From Alphaproteobacteria bacterium (lineage in GTDB: Bacteria > Pseudomonadota > Alphaproteobacteria > Elsterales > Elsteraceae): DNA of 47,479 nt. A model generated the notes under the pieces. It worked only from the letters and a program-made list of their open reading frames with translations, did not search any database and was not told the DNA's origin. The stretch lies in contig JAAFIC010000014.1 in the NCBI GenBank assembly GCA_013298565.1, positions 1 to 47,479 of the forward strand. Reading direction: 5' to 3'. Within the stretch, counting starts at the first letter, position 1; each line of letters starts with the position of its first letter. The translations under genes and the position numbers were made by a program. This document shows positions 39,277-47,479 of the stretch, one piece after another.

Positions 39277-40215
39277 CTACCCCGCCGTCGGCAATCGGCC
39301 CGCCTTTGCCTCGCCTGCCGCCTCTTGGGCCGCGAACTGCGCGCCGAGGCGGCTGGGGGCGGCGACATCCATCACCACTAACTTGCCTTTACTGGAGGCG
39401 TGGACGATAGCGTCTAGCCGATTGAACTCGATCAATTGTTCCATCAACCGTTCGGGGTTGACGCCTGCGGCGTGGAGCGCGTCGGCATTCTCCCGCAACA
39501 GAACGACATAACCGTTGAAGATGAGGGCGCGGGCTTCGCTGATGCCCTGGGCTTGGCGGATCATATAAGCGGCGTCCGCCTCCGCCTCGCCCCGGCGGCG
39601 GATGAGAGTGGAGTGAGCCTCGAACTGAGCGGCTTCCTGGCCGCGCGCCGCGCTGACGACCTTATCGAAGGAGCGTTGGACCTCCTCCGAGACATGGGGC
39701 GCGCCGACTGTGATGCTTTGAATTTGATACCCGAAGGCCGCAAAGCGCGCCGCCACTTGCTCTTCCAACTGATGGCCGAGACTCATGCTTTCTTCATAAA
39801 GTTCCGCGCTGCTTTTGTTGCCCGTCACCGAGCGCATCGCGTCCATCACAAAGCCCGCCAGCATTTCATCGACGTTATCGACGCTATAGGCCGCCGCGAT
39901 AATGCTGTCGCTGCTGTCGGTAATAGAGGTTTGTACGCTGGCGGAGAGCGTCATGAACAAATTGTCTTTCGAGCGAATCTGCTGGGAGATGGCAATCGAA
40001 AACACGCGGAAGTTAATACGCTTATCAAGCTGCTCGAAAGGGGCGGGCAGTTTTATATTGAGGCCCGCAGGTGCAATCCGCACGAAGCGGCCAAAGCGCG
40101 TGACCGTGCGAACTTCATTTTGTTGCACCTGAAAAATCATCGTGAACAGCAACAGGCCGATCACAATCACGGCGATCACAACCATCGGCGCGGACTCGAA
40201 ATTGAGAAAGCCCAT
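39277..40215 (-). CDS. SPFH (stomatin/prohibitin-like) membrane protein
   Basis: The 312-residue protein has an N-terminal membrane helix (residues 10-30, MVVIAVIVIGLLLFTMIFQV) and an SPFH domain (VQQNEVRTVTRFGRFVRIAPAG, NIKLPAPFEQLDKR, VDNVDEMLAGFVMDAMRSV). A predicted coiled coil rich in Ala/Glu/Arg follows (about 195-245, SAARGQEAAQFEAHSTLIRR). SPFH proteins organise membrane microdomains or modulate membrane proteases such as FtsH. No NfeD or protease partner is adjacent. It lies between leuA and corA on the same strand. The specific subtype (flotillin, stomatin, HflK-like) is not settled. Confidence 0.88.
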   Translation of the reverse strand: MGFLNFESAPMVVIAVIVIGLLLFTMIFQVQQNEVRTVTRFGRFVRIAPAGLNIKLPAPFEQLDKRINFRVFSIAISQQIRSKDNLFMTLSASVQTSITDSSDSIIAAAYSVDNVDEMLAGFVMDAMRSVTGNKSSAELYEESMSLGHQLEEQVAARFAAFGYQIQSITVGAPHVSEEVQRSFDKVVSAARGQEAAQFEAHSTLIRRRGEAEADAAYMIRQAQGISEARALIFNGYVVLLRENADALHAAGVNPERLMEQLIEFNRLDAIVHASSKGKLVVMDVAAPSRLGAQFAAQEAAGEAKAGRLPTAG

Positions 40216-40243
40216 TATGGGAAGTCCTTCGCGAAAGATAAGG

Positions 40244-41221
40244 TTACAGCCAGCCCTTCCGGCGCAGCCAGAAAAACGGCACGAGCGCCGAGGCCAGCAT
40301 CAGCAGCAGCGAAAAGGGATAGCCGAAACGCCAGTGGAGTTCCGGCATCGACTCAAAATTCATCCCGTAGATCGACCCCACCAGAGTAGGCGGCAGGAAC
40401 AGCACGGCCAGAATGGAAAAGACTTTTACGATCTGGTTTTGCTCCAGCGTAATCAGCCCCAAGGTGGCCTCGTGCAAATAGCTAACCTCGGACGAAAGCT
40501 GTGACTCGAACGTGGTCAGCGCCCGAATATCGCGCAATAGCAGCGTTAGGCGCGTGCGGCAGTCGGCGGTCAGGGCCTCGCCGGATTGCTCGATGAGGAA
40601 CGGCACCAGTCGATCAAAACTAAACAGGCTTTCACGCAACAGGGCGGCAATGCGCCGCTTGCGCCCCAGGCGGCGAATGAGCGCCTGCATCTGTTCGTCC
40701 GATTTGGCGCGGCGTTTTGTCTCCTGATCTTTGAAGAAGAGCCGCAAGGAGACTTCATTGAGATCGGCTGCAACCACCTCTAGCACGTCCGCCGCGCGCT
40801 CTAAAATCGCCTCCAGCAGCCCGACCAGCAGGGCTTCCGGCGCAATCTCCTCGGGGGGAAGCGTGCAAACGCGCGCACCGAAAGTGCGAAACGGTAGCGG
40901 ATCGACGACGCGGACTGTGACCAGCGTGGTTGCGGTCATTACAAAGGTGATCTGAGTGCGTAACGGCTGGCCTTCAGCCACGCCGGTGATGATGACGGCG
41001 GTCATCACGAGCGCGCTGCTTTCCCGGTAGAGCCGGGCCGAGTCTTCGATCGGGCGACGGTCTTCCGCTGTGGGAATATCAAACCCCAGCAACGCCTCTG
41101 CGGCTATTTCTTCCTCGGGCGTCGGCATATGTAAATCTATCCACCGCACCGCCCCCGCCGTGGTTGGCAGGGAGGGGAGGGGTGTCAGCCGAGTATCGAC
41201 TATGCCGTAGGCGGTAAGCAT
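40244..41221 (-). CDS. corA: CorA-family divalent cation transporter
   Basis: CorA is a pentameric channel for Mg2+ and sometimes Co2+ or Ni2+. The 325-residue protein has the long cytoplasmic alpha/beta domain and helices, then two C-terminal membrane spans (about 264-284 and 300-318). The signature GMN loop is at residues 286-288 in IYGMNFESMPELHW. In this loop the usual MPE motif that follows is conserved. It starts 13 bases beyond the infC stop on the same strand, so it may be read from the thrS-infC transcript. Confidence 0.93.
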   Translation of the reverse strand: MLTAYGIVDTRLTPLPSLPTTAGAVRWIDLHMPTPEEEIAAEALLGFDIPTAEDRRPIEDSARLYRESSALVMTAVIITGVAEGQPLRTQITFVMTATTLVTVRVVDPLPFRTFGARVCTLPPEEIAPEALLVGLLEAILERAADVLEVVAADLNEVSLRLFFKDQETKRRAKSDEQMQALIRRLGRKRRIAALLRESLFSFDRLVPFLIEQSGEALTADCRTRLTLLLRDIRALTTFESQLSSEVSYLHEATLGLITLEQNQIVKVFSILAVLFLPPTLVGSIYGMNFESMPELHWRFGYPFSLLLMLASALVPFFWLRRKGWL

Positions 41222-41234
41222 AGAGAAATGGCGC

Positions 41235-41771
41235 CTAACGGGGCGCCATCACCATAATCATCTGTCGGCCTTCCATCTTGGGCATCTGTTCCACTTTCGC
41301 AATCTCATCGAGATCGTCCCGAACGCGGACCAGTACCTGCATCCCCAATTCTTGATGGGCCAACTCGCGGCCTCGGAAGCGTAGGGTGACTTTAACCTTG
41401 TCCCCTTCGTTGATGAACTTGAGCATCGCGCGCATTTTAACGGCGTAATCATTATCATCAATCATCGGGCGAAGTTTTATTTCCTTCACTTCGATGATTT
41501 TTTGCTTCTTCCGAGCTTCAGCTTTACGCTTCTGCTCTTCAAAATTGAACTTGCCATAATCGAGAATCTTACAGACCGGCGGAATGGCTTGAGCGGCGAC
41601 TTCGACTAAGTCCATACCTTCATCTTCGGCCCGTTCCAGCGCTTCACGCAGCGAAACAATACCGACCATTTCGCCGTCCGACCCGACCAGGCGAACCTGC
41701 ATCGATGTAATCTCGTGATTGATACGCGGCCCATCGCGGGTCGGCACCATGTCTTGTGGGATCCTAGCTAT
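41235..41771 (-). CDS. infC: Translation initiation factor IF-3, probable ATA start
   Basis: IF-3 keeps ribosomal subunits apart and checks start codons. The protein has the N-terminal domain ([17 protein letters not shown]...[20 protein letters not shown]) and the C-terminal domain ([44 protein letters not shown]). The usual ATG lies at 41748-41750, but no ribosome site precedes it. Seven codons upstream an ATA (41769-41771) follows AGGAG with a perfect six-base spacer and yields (M)[17 protein letters not shown], the N-terminus expected for this order. Non-standard start codons are the known basis of IF-3 autoregulation (AUU in E. coli). Length 178 residues. Confidence 0.95.
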   Translation of the reverse strand: MARIPQDMVPTRDGPRINHEITSMQVRLVGSDGEMVGIVSLREALERAEDEGMDLVEVAAQAIPPVCKILDYGKFNFEEQKRKAEARKKQKIIEVKEIKLRPMIDDNDYAVKMRAMLKFINEGDKVKVTLRFRGRELAHQELGMQVLVRVRDDLDEIAKVEQMPKMEGRQMIMVMAPR

Positions 41772-41782
41772 AGCTCACTCCT
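41769..41782 (-). promoter_or_regulatory. Ribosome-binding site and ATA start codon of infC
   Basis: AGGAG (41778-41782), six bases TGAGCT, then ATA (41769-41771) on the minus strand. This is the only Shine-Dalgarno sequence near the start of infC, and it decides the start in favour of the non-standard codon. Confidence 0.7.
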
Positions 41783-41825
41783 ATTGAACGCCACCGAAAA
41801 AGAAAGACGGAGAGAATCCCGGTGG

Positions 41826-43763
41826 CTATGCCGCCGGAACCTTCGCTTCTTCTGCTAGTCTAGTCAGGGCTGCCGCAAGATCAAGCACTTCCTGTGCATC
41901 CCCGTCCATCCGGCGGATGGCGACGCTGCGATTTTCGGCCTCACGGCGACCGACAACCAGCATAACCGGCACTTTTGCCAGCGAATGCTCGCGGACCTTG
42001 TAGTTGATTTTCTCGTTCCGCGTATCAATTTCAACCCGCAATCCTGCGGCTTTACAGGCGGCGAGCACCTCTTGCGCGTAGGGTTCTGCATCGCTGGTGA
42101 TATTCGCGACCACAACTTGCAGCGGTGCCAGCCACAGCGGCAATTTGCCCGAATAATGTTCGATAAGAATGCCGATAAAGCGCTCAAGGCTGCCCAAAAT
42201 CGCCCGATGCAGCATGACGGGGCGGTGGCGCGCGCTGTCTTCGCCGATATAAGTGGCGTCCAGCCGCTCTGGCAGCACGAAATCAAGCTGCAAGGTGCCG
42301 CACTGCCACGTCCGCCCGATGGCGTCGGTTAGATGAAATTCCACCTTGGGGCCGTAGAACGCGCCCTCGTTCGGCAACTCCTCGAACGGAAGTTCGGCAG
42401 CGTTAAGCGCGTCGCGCAAGCCTTGCTCGGCCCTGTCCCAGGTTGCATCGGTCCCGGCGCGCACATCGGGACGGAGGGCGAGCTTAACGCTAACCTGATC
42501 CAGCCCGAAACCAAGATCGCGGTAAACGCCTAGTTGCAGTTTGCAATAGTCGAGCGATTCCGATGTGATCTGATCTTCGCGGCAAAAGATATGCGCGTCG
42601 TCTTGGGTGAACGCGCGCACGCGCATAATGCCGTGCAGTGAGCCTGAAGATTCGTTGCGGTGGCACGCGCCAAACTCTGCCATACGGATTGGCAAATCGC
42701 GGTAAGATTTCAGCCCTTGCCGGAAGACCTGAACGTGCGCCGGGCAGTTCATTGGTTTGATGCCAAACACGCGCTCCCCCGCGTCAACCTCCACCTTGAA
42801 CATATTATCGCCGTACATGTCCCAGTGACCGGACGCTTTGAAGAGGGAGCTATCAACCAGTTGCGGGGTTTTCACCTCCACATAACCGTTTTGATCCAGC
42901 CGCCCCCGAATGAAATTCTCCAGCGTGCGAAACAGCGTCCAGCCCTTCGGGTGCCAGAACACCATGCCCGCCGCCTCTTCCTGCTGATGAAACAGGTTCA
43001 TCTCGCGCCCGAGCTTGCGGTGATCGCGCTTTTCGGCTTCGGCCAGTTGGAACAGGTGTTGGTCTAGCTCTTCTTGCGTGCGCCACGCCGTGCCGTAGAT
43101 GCGCTGAAGCTGCGCTTTGCTGGCATCGGCACGCCAATAGGCCCCCGACACTTTGGTGAGCTTAAAGGCTTGGCCGATTTTGCCCGTGGCGGGGAGATGG
43201 GGGCCAGCGCACAGGTCCAGCCAATCATCGCCCTGGCGGTAGATGGAAATATCTTTATCCGCGTCGATTTCCCCGATCCACTCGGCCTTAAAGCTCTCGC
43301 CCTTCTCGGTGAAGTACGCGACCGCTTGATCGCGGCTCCAAACTTCGCGGGTAAACGGCAGGTTGCGCTTTACGATGTCGCGCATCCGCGCTTCAATGCC
43401 TGCTAGGTCTTCGGTCGAAAACGGTTCGGCGCGGTAGAAATCGTAATAAAAGCCCGTGTCAGTCGCGGGACCGAACGTAACCTGCGTACCGGGAAACAGT
43501 TCCTGCACAGCTTGCGCCATAATGTGACTGCAATCGTGCCGAATAAGCTCCACGGCTTCTGGCGATTTCAGCGTGATGATTTCTAGCTTGGTGTCGGTCG
43601 TGAGTGTTGTCGTCAGGTCTTTCACTTCGCCGTTGATTTTAAGGGCGAGGGCAGCCTTTGCCAGCCCCGCCCCGATGTCGGCAGCCACCGCCGCGCCCGT
43701 GACCGGGCCGGGGAACTCCCGCACACTATTATCGGGAAGGGTAATCCTGATCATGTCACTCAC
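41826..43763 (-). CDS. thrS: Threonyl-tRNA synthetase
   Basis: ThrS charges tRNA-Thr. The 645-residue protein is complete: an N-terminal TGS domain ([21 protein letters not shown]), the editing domain with the HxxxH-type motif in [17 protein letters not shown] and the second half of the editing site near LCAGPHLP, the class II catalytic core (motif 2 [34 protein letters not shown], zinc ligands including C in [12 protein letters not shown] and [19 protein letters not shown]) and the C-terminal anticodon-binding domain ([11 protein letters not shown]). It is followed 55 bases later by infC, the common thrS-infC order. An inverted repeat GCCACCG/CGGTGGC spans this gap. Confidence 0.97.
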   Translation of the reverse strand: MSDMIRITLPDNSVREFPGPVTGAAVAADIGAGLAKAALALKINGEVKDLTTTLTTDTKLEIITLKSPEAVELIRHDCSHIMAQAVQELFPGTQVTFGPATDTGFYYDFYRAEPFSTEDLAGIEARMRDIVKRNLPFTREVWSRDQAVAYFTEKGESFKAEWIGEIDADKDISIYRQGDDWLDLCAGPHLPATGKIGQAFKLTKVSGAYWRADASKAQLQRIYGTAWRTQEELDQHLFQLAEAEKRDHRKLGREMNLFHQQEEAAGMVFWHPKGWTLFRTLENFIRGRLDQNGYVEVKTPQLVDSSLFKASGHWDMYGDNMFKVEVDAGERVFGIKPMNCPAHVQVFRQGLKSYRDLPIRMAEFGACHRNESSGSLHGIMRVRAFTQDDAHIFCREDQITSESLDYCKLQLGVYRDLGFGLDQVSVKLALRPDVRAGTDATWDRAEQGLRDALNAAELPFEELPNEGAFYGPKVEFHLTDAIGRTWQCGTLQLDFVLPERLDATYIGEDSARHRPVMLHRAILGSLERFIGILIEHYSGKLPLWLAPLQVVVANITSDAEPYAQEVLAACKAAGLRVEIDTRNEKINYKVREHSLAKVPVMLVVGRREAENRSVAIRRMDGDAQEVLDLAAALTRLAEEAKVPAA

Positions 43764-43952
43764 TTCTAATCTCGTTGAGCAGCGGAATCCTGCGAGGGCA
43801 GACCTTCCGAGAGGGGGGCTTTTCTGTCAAGCCTTGTGGCAAGCCTGCTTGGTGGATTTTTAGGTCAATAACAGCGCAAGGACCGGGACGCGCTTAAGAT
43901 TAGCTCGGCATACTCTCAGGGCATTCCGCTTCGCTTCATCGGAGACGCTGCT

Positions 43953-45047
43953 ATGCTGGACATTACCCCGATCCAACCGGATTTTGCGCCCGTGACCGAT
44001 GCTGCCCCGCCCCCCGACGATCACCGCTACGCGCAAATTCTGGCCCGCGATGCTAGCCAGGATGGCATTTTCTGGTATGGGGTGATGACAACCGGCGTCT
44101 ATTGCCGCCCCGGTTGCGCCTCGCGCGCGCCAAAACGGCAGAATGTGCGCTTCTATGCCAGCCCTGCCAACGCGCAATCCGATGGCTTACGCGCCTGCAA
44201 GCGCTGCCGCCCGGATGCGATTGCCAGCAGGGCGCATCATACCGCCGCGATGACGCGCGCCTGCCGTCTGATTGATACGTCTGAAACTCTGCCAAGTTTG
44301 GAAGAACTGGCGGCGGCGGCGCACCTTAGCCCCTTCCACTTTCATCGTTTATTCAAAGAAATCATCGGCATCACGCCCAAGCAGTACGCTCAAAGCCAAC
44401 GCCGCGCCCGCGTGCAGGTGGCCCTGCAACGCGAGAGTAGCGTAACCGAGGCGGTTTATGCGGCGGGTTTCGGCTCCTCCGGGCGCTTCTACGAGGCCGC
44501 CGAAGGGATGCTGGGCATGAGTCCGACGCGCTACCGCCAAGGGGGCCGGGGGCTTCGCATTCACTATGCCGTTGCCCCCTGCTGGCTCGGGCACGCGCTG
44601 GTTGCCGCGACTGAAACAGGGCTGTGCTGCATTCTGCTGGGCGACGGGGCGGATGTGCTGGTGGTTGATTTACAGGTGCGCTTTCCCCAAGCCGTGTTCG
44701 CCCCAGCGGCGGAGGATTTTAGCGCAGCGGTGAGCGCTGTCGTGGCCTTTATCGAAGCGCCCGCCCTCGGCCTCGCGCTGCCGCTCGATATTCAAGGCAC
44801 AGCTTTCCAACAGCGCGTCTGGCAAGCCTTGCGCGCCATTCCCGCAGGCAAAACCGCGAGTTATGCCGAAATCGCCGCTGCTATCGGCAAACCCACGGCA
44901 GCCCGCGCGGTTGCGGGAGCCTGCGCGGCCAACCCGCTGGCGATCGCCGTTCCCTGTCACCGGGTCGTGCGCGAGGGCGGCGCGCTTTCCGGCTACCGCT
45001 GGGGCGTGGAGCGTAAGAAGGCGCTGCTGGCGCGGGAGCGGGGGTGA
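43953..45047 (+). CDS. ada: Ada, methylphosphotriester/O6-methylguanine methyltransferase and regulator
   Basis: Ada repairs alkylated DNA by transferring methyl groups to its own cysteines and activates the adaptive response. The 364-residue protein has the N-terminal zinc domain with four Cys (C51, C55, C82, C85; GVYCRPGCASRAPK and ACKRCRPD), an AraC-type helix-turn-helix (LEELAAAAHLSPFHFHRLFK, VTEAVYAAGFGSSGRFYE) and a C-terminal O6-methylguanine methyltransferase domain. That domain holds GTAFQQRVWQALRAIPAGKT and the acceptor Cys at about 335 in PCHRVVRE. It is divergent from thrS. The order of domains is the same as in E. coli Ada. No alkB or alkA is adjacent. Confidence 0.96.
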   Translation: MLDITPIQPDFAPVTDAAPPPDDHRYAQILARDASQDGIFWYGVMTTGVYCRPGCASRAPKRQNVRFYASPANAQSDGLRACKRCRPDAIASRAHHTAAMTRACRLIDTSETLPSLEELAAAAHLSPFHFHRLFKEIIGITPKQYAQSQRRARVQVALQRESSVTEAVYAAGFGSSGRFYEAAEGMLGMSPTRYRQGGRGLRIHYAVAPCWLGHALVAATETGLCCILLGDGADVLVVDLQVRFPQAVFAPAAEDFSAAVSAVVAFIEAPALGLALPLDIQGTAFQQRVWQALRAIPAGKTASYAEIAAAIGKPTAARAVAGACAANPLAIAVPCHRVVREGGALSGYRWGVERKKALLARERG

Positions 45048-45056
45048 GTCTGGCGG

Positions 45057-45308
45057 CTAGCGGATCAAGCCCTGGGACGCGGTGAAGTCAAACCCGCAGT
45101 GTCGGCAGACGTGCGCGTCCTTCTTTACTTTTTCCGCGCACTTGGGGCATTTCTTGCCATTTTGCCCCAATACTAACAAGATTATACCTGATAAAAGCGG
45201 TGAAATTACTAAGGAAATAAAGAACCAAATTATTCCGCTGCGTTCTAATCGGCGTGCGAGCAAGATAATGGCAAGTGAAAAGACAAACCACATTAGAACA
45301 GCGAACAT
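45057..45308 (-). CDS. Small membrane protein with C-terminal zinc ribbon
   Basis: The 83-residue protein has two membrane segments (residues 1-18, MFAVLMWFVFSLAIILLA, and 27-48, IWFFISLVISPLLSGIILLVLG). A zinc ribbon follows: CPKCAEKVKKDAHVCRHCG with the Cys-x2-Cys...Cys-x2-Cys set. Proteins of this design (two spans plus a rubredoxin-like ribbon) are common and uncharacterised. It is convergent with ada and ends ten bases from it. It is somewhat AT-rich compared with its neighbours. Confidence 0.8.
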   Translation of the reverse strand: MFAVLMWFVFSLAIILLARRLERSGIIWFFISLVISPLLSGIILLVLGQNGKKCPKCAEKVKKDAHVCRHCGFDFTASQGLIR

Positions 45309-45402
45309 TTTAAGCCTCCTATGCTTACCCGAAACAATATTACTCTAATCAGTAATTTTCAAGTTAAAATTGTAAGATTTGATTCTCAGAAACCCCACCC
45401 GG

Positions 45403-46467
45403 TCACTCTGCCGGGGCAATATCGGCGATAACCACGCGCTCGTTCCGCACCCGCCCGTCGCGCTGAACGGTGATTTCGATGGGTTTGCCGATGCCGATTT
45501 GATCGAGCAGGGCGGCGAGATTGGCGATTCCGGCGACGGGTTGACCCGCGACATGGGTAATGACATCGCCCAAGCGCCCGCCGCTCCGGTCGATACCTTT
45601 CAGTCCCAGGCGCGCTGCCGGGCTTCCGGGGATAACCGAGGCCACGATGAGGCCGGACACGCCAAACCGCGCCGCAAGCTCGTCTGGCGCGGCAAGAATG
45701 CCGATACCGGGCCGGGGAATGCGCTTATCGCGGATGAGAATGGGGACGATGCGGTTGACGGTATCGACCGGCACGGCAAAGCCGACGCCCGCCGAGGAGC
45801 CGGAGGCGGAGAGAATGGCCGTGGTCACGCCGATCAACCGTCCGGCGCTATCGAGCAGAGGTCCGCCGGAGTTGCCGGGGTTGATGGCGGCATCGGTCTG
45901 GACTGCGCCGATCACTTCGCGTCCCGGCGCGGTGGGCAAGCGCCGATCCAGCGCGGAAATGATCCCAGAGGTCAGCGTGCGCGACAGGCCGAACGGGTTG
46001 CCGATGGCATAAACGCTCTGGCCAACCTTAAGGTCCGCCGAACTGCCCAACGGAATTGGACGCAGCGGCACACGGCTATCGGCCAGCTTTACCACCGCCA
46101 AATCATGATCCGGCGACACGCCAATCACCCGCGCCTCGTGGGCTTCCCCCCGGTCCAAGCGCACGCGCACACTCTGCGCGCCTTCAACCACATGATAATT
46201 CGTCACCACATGCCCGGCGAGATCCCACACAAAGCCCGACCCCGCGCCGCCATCGCCATTCGGATCGCCCGTAAAGATGTAGGCGACCGACGGCGCAGCA
46301 TTCTCGAACAGTGCCACCGTGTGCTGCTCATGCTCAGTCAGCGACCCGCGCGCATCAACAGGCCGAGGCCGATCCACGACCAGCCACACCGACCGAACGA
46401 AGCGCTCCCCCATCCACAGAGCGGCGATGAGGAGAAGGCCGAGAAGGAGCAGGCGGGAGAGCTTCAT
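45403..46467 (-). CDS. HtrA/Deg-type serine protease with one PDZ domain
   Basis: The 354-residue protein has an N-terminal signal anchor (residues 4-19, SRLLLLGLLLIAALWMG) and a trypsin-like domain. The catalytic triad is complete: H92 (TNYHVV), D122 (HDLAVV) and S200 (NPGNSGGPL). One PDZ domain follows (about 255-345, SGLIVASVIPGSPAARLGL and GDVITHVAGQPV). The one-PDZ, membrane-anchored layout is that of DegS, although housekeeping DegP-like functions are also possible. Its ATG overlaps the stop of the HNH nuclease gene by four bases (ATGA) with GGAAGAG just upstream, so it is translationally coupled to the defence-like operon. Confidence 0.93.
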   Translation of the reverse strand: MKLSRLLLLGLLLIAALWMGERFVRSVWLVVDRPRPVDARGSLTEHEQHTVALFENAAPSVAYIFTGDPNGDGGAGSGFVWDLAGHVVTNYHVVEGAQSVRVRLDRGEAHEARVIGVSPDHDLAVVKLADSRVPLRPIPLGSSADLKVGQSVYAIGNPFGLSRTLTSGIISALDRRLPTAPGREVIGAVQTDAAINPGNSGGPLLDSAGRLIGVTTAILSASGSSAGVGFAVPVDTVNRIVPILIRDKRIPRPGIGILAAPDELAARFGVSGLIVASVIPGSPAARLGLKGIDRSGGRLGDVITHVAGQPVAGIANLAALLDQIGIGKPIEITVQRDGRVRNERVVIADIAPAE

Positions 46468-47087
46468 AAAGACTCTTCCTGAATAATGCCTTGATATTTC
46501 AATGCAGAGTAGAGAAAGGGTGCCCGAAATTTTAGTTCATCACTATCTCCACCCATGCGGTACGCTTTTATTAACTGGCTGCGCCTTCTCTTCAAATTCT
46601 TACTATTAAGTCTAAGTGTGTTGATTGTCATTCGGCATGCTTCAATCCAATCTTCATGCCCTGGAAACTCCCGGAGATTTACAGAGCCATCATCTATATT
46701 GAGATATAAAAAATCCTCTGGAATCGAAATCGGGTCGATGATCTCTTCTGAATCCCCCTTGTTGTAGTTGATTTTTTTTAGGCAAAGACGGTAGTTAGCC
46801 CACTCATAGGCCCAATCTTTATGTTTTACCTTGGGCTTAAAGTGGTCAATTGAGACTTTTTGATTATCTATTTCTTCGTCAAAATCGATATATAAGCCTG
46901 TGAATGCACAAACCCCATTGTATATATTATATATCTCTCGTGTGTAATCTGCCCAAAATGCTTTGAAATGCTTAGATTGCAGCGGCTCAGTCCGCTGCTC
47001 TTCGACTGTTGCGAGGTGAGTTCGCCCCTTTTGGCGCACGCCTGCGTCAAACCAACTCGGTTCATCGGCAAGTGTAAGCGGGATCAT
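46464..47087 (-). CDS. HNH endonuclease, PtuB-like (TIGR02646 type)
   Basis: The 207-residue protein from ATG 47085-47087 (MIPLTLADEPSWF) shows an HNH nuclease core: CAFTGLYIDF, VSIDHFKPKVKHKDWAYEWANYRLCLKKINYNKGD. The DH pair and the N/K residues are in the order of the metal-dependent HNH fold. This arrangement is typical of the TIGR02646 family, the nuclease (PtuB) of Septu-type anti-phage systems. Its start overlaps the stop of the ATPase gene (ATGA), the usual PtuA-PtuB coupling. Composition is AT-rich against its GC-rich neighbours, as expected for an acquired defence module. Confidence 0.82.
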   Translation of the reverse strand: MIPLTLADEPSWFDAGVRQKGRTHLATVEEQRTEPLQSKHFKAFWADYTREIYNIYNGVCAFTGLYIDFDEEIDNQKVSIDHFKPKVKHKDWAYEWANYRLCLKKINYNKGDSEEIIDPISIPEDFLYLNIDDGSVNLREFPGHEDWIEACRMTINTLRLNSKNLKRRRSQLIKAYRMGGDSDELKFRAPFLYSALKYQGIIQEESL

Positions 47088-47479
47088 GGCTGACCTCGCA
47101 GCGTCAGTCCTTTTTGCTTGGCAAGCCAAACCCAGTGGGTCCGCTCCAGATGATCCGGGGCGAAATGCGCCCGCATCAACCGATCAACTTCGTCAATCTC
47201 GGCTTGGCTTGGCTTTTCTTGCTCAAAGAGTGCGGCCCGCTTTTTGAGTGCCTCTGCATTCGGCTCCGGTATATCGTCAGTATTAAACATATCACTCATG
47301 AGCCATTCACCGACGGAGCCGAGCTTTTCAAACTCAACCTCCCTCAGTTCCACGCGGCCCCGCTCGCCCGGAGCGCCGGGGGTTAGCTGAAGGTCCAGCA
47401 ACTTGTCTATCGCCGGATCGAAATGCGGCTCAATCCCCGTTAGCACGATGGGCGAATGGGTGGTGCAGATGACTTGAAC
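47084..47479 (-). CDS. C-terminal part of an ABC/SMC-like ATPase, PtuA-like (partial)
   Basis: The last 131 codons of a larger gene are visible; the 5' part lies beyond the right edge. The first residues read VQVICTTHSPIVLTGIEP, the Walker B-following 'TTHSP' H-loop of OLD/RecF/PtuA-type ATPases. The rest is an acidic and helical tail with VDRLMRAHFAPDHLERTHWVW. Followed directly by an HNH nuclease with a 4-nt overlap, it fits the ATPase of a Septu-like defence system. The N-terminal Walker A region would have to be checked outside this window. Confidence 0.75.
   Translation of the reverse strand, partial: VQVICTTHSPIVLTGIEPHFDPAIDKLLDLQLTPGAPGERGRVELREVEFEKLGSVGEWLMSDMFNTDDIPEPNAEALKKRAALFEQEKPSQAEIDEVDRLMRAHFAPDHLERTHWVWLAKQKGLTLRGQP

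Noticed and set aside
43764-43880. TTGACA box as the thrS promoter
   Set aside because: The -35 is perfect but no convincing -10 lies 16-18 bases downstream, so I do not annotate a promoter.

Overview
The window looks like a chromosomal segment of an alphaproteobacterium, most likely from the Rhodospirillales. It has GC-rich housekeeping DNA, a RpoE/ChrR-type sigma/anti-sigma pair, a DivL-like kinase whose H-box carries Tyr, an rsmB-rpe-heparinase II/III block, an SdhAF4-type small protein (DUF1674) and alphaproteobacterial leuA and infC-thrS arrangements. The genus assignment is inference; no rRNA or tRNA gene was seen.

Layout. 1-3.9 kb is accessory DNA: the tail of a probable PIN toxin, an mqsR-mqsA toxin-antitoxin pair, a methyltransferase, a 54-residue orphan gene, and an AT-rich methyltransferase/AlkB two-gene unit flanked by an exact 11-bp direct repeat. 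3.9-8.7 kb has chrR-rpoE, deoB and the DivL-like kinase. 8.8-9.8 kb holds a Panacea-type antitoxin with a partner gene broken by an in-frame amber codon. 9.9-14.3 kb is aroQ-accB-accC-aat followed by a second ECF sigma/anti-sigma pair. 14.6-20.1 kb is heparinase-rpe-rsmB-htpX on the minus strand, with a 9 x 45 bp repeat in the 5' part of rsmB, then a small SdhAF4 gene. 20.1-26.6 kb holds three paralogous repeat lipoproteins. One is split by an 840-bp IS5/IS427-type element. The other two have near-identical promoters carrying the same palindrome. 26.8-28.6 kb is ahcY and a small secreted protein. 28.7-32.6 kb is a tyrosine/homogentisate catabolic cluster (MarR regulator, hppD, hmgA, fumarylacetoacetase). 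32.6-37.2 kb has a Fic protein and a large AsmA-family protein. 37.3-43.8 kb has leuA with a leucine-rich leader peptide, an SPFH protein, CorA, infC (probably starting at ATA) and thrS. 43.9-47.5 kb has ada, a zinc-ribbon membrane protein, an HtrA-type protease, and an HNH nuclease plus ATPase pair resembling the Septu defence system, running off the right edge.

How the genes work together. Most of the window is core metabolism and envelope maintenance: fatty-acid biotin carboxylase subunits, the SAM cycle, leucine synthesis, translation and envelope proteases. Stress sigma modules and several small conflict or defence modules (MqsRA, Panacea, Fic, Septu-like, MTase/AlkB) are interspersed. 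The observations most worth a second look are the repeat-flanked MTase/AlkB island, the amber-interrupted Panacea partner, the twin palindromic promoters of the lipoprotein family, the IS-split lipoprotein, the leuA leader, the ATA start of infC and the Septu-like pair that overlaps an htrA gene.
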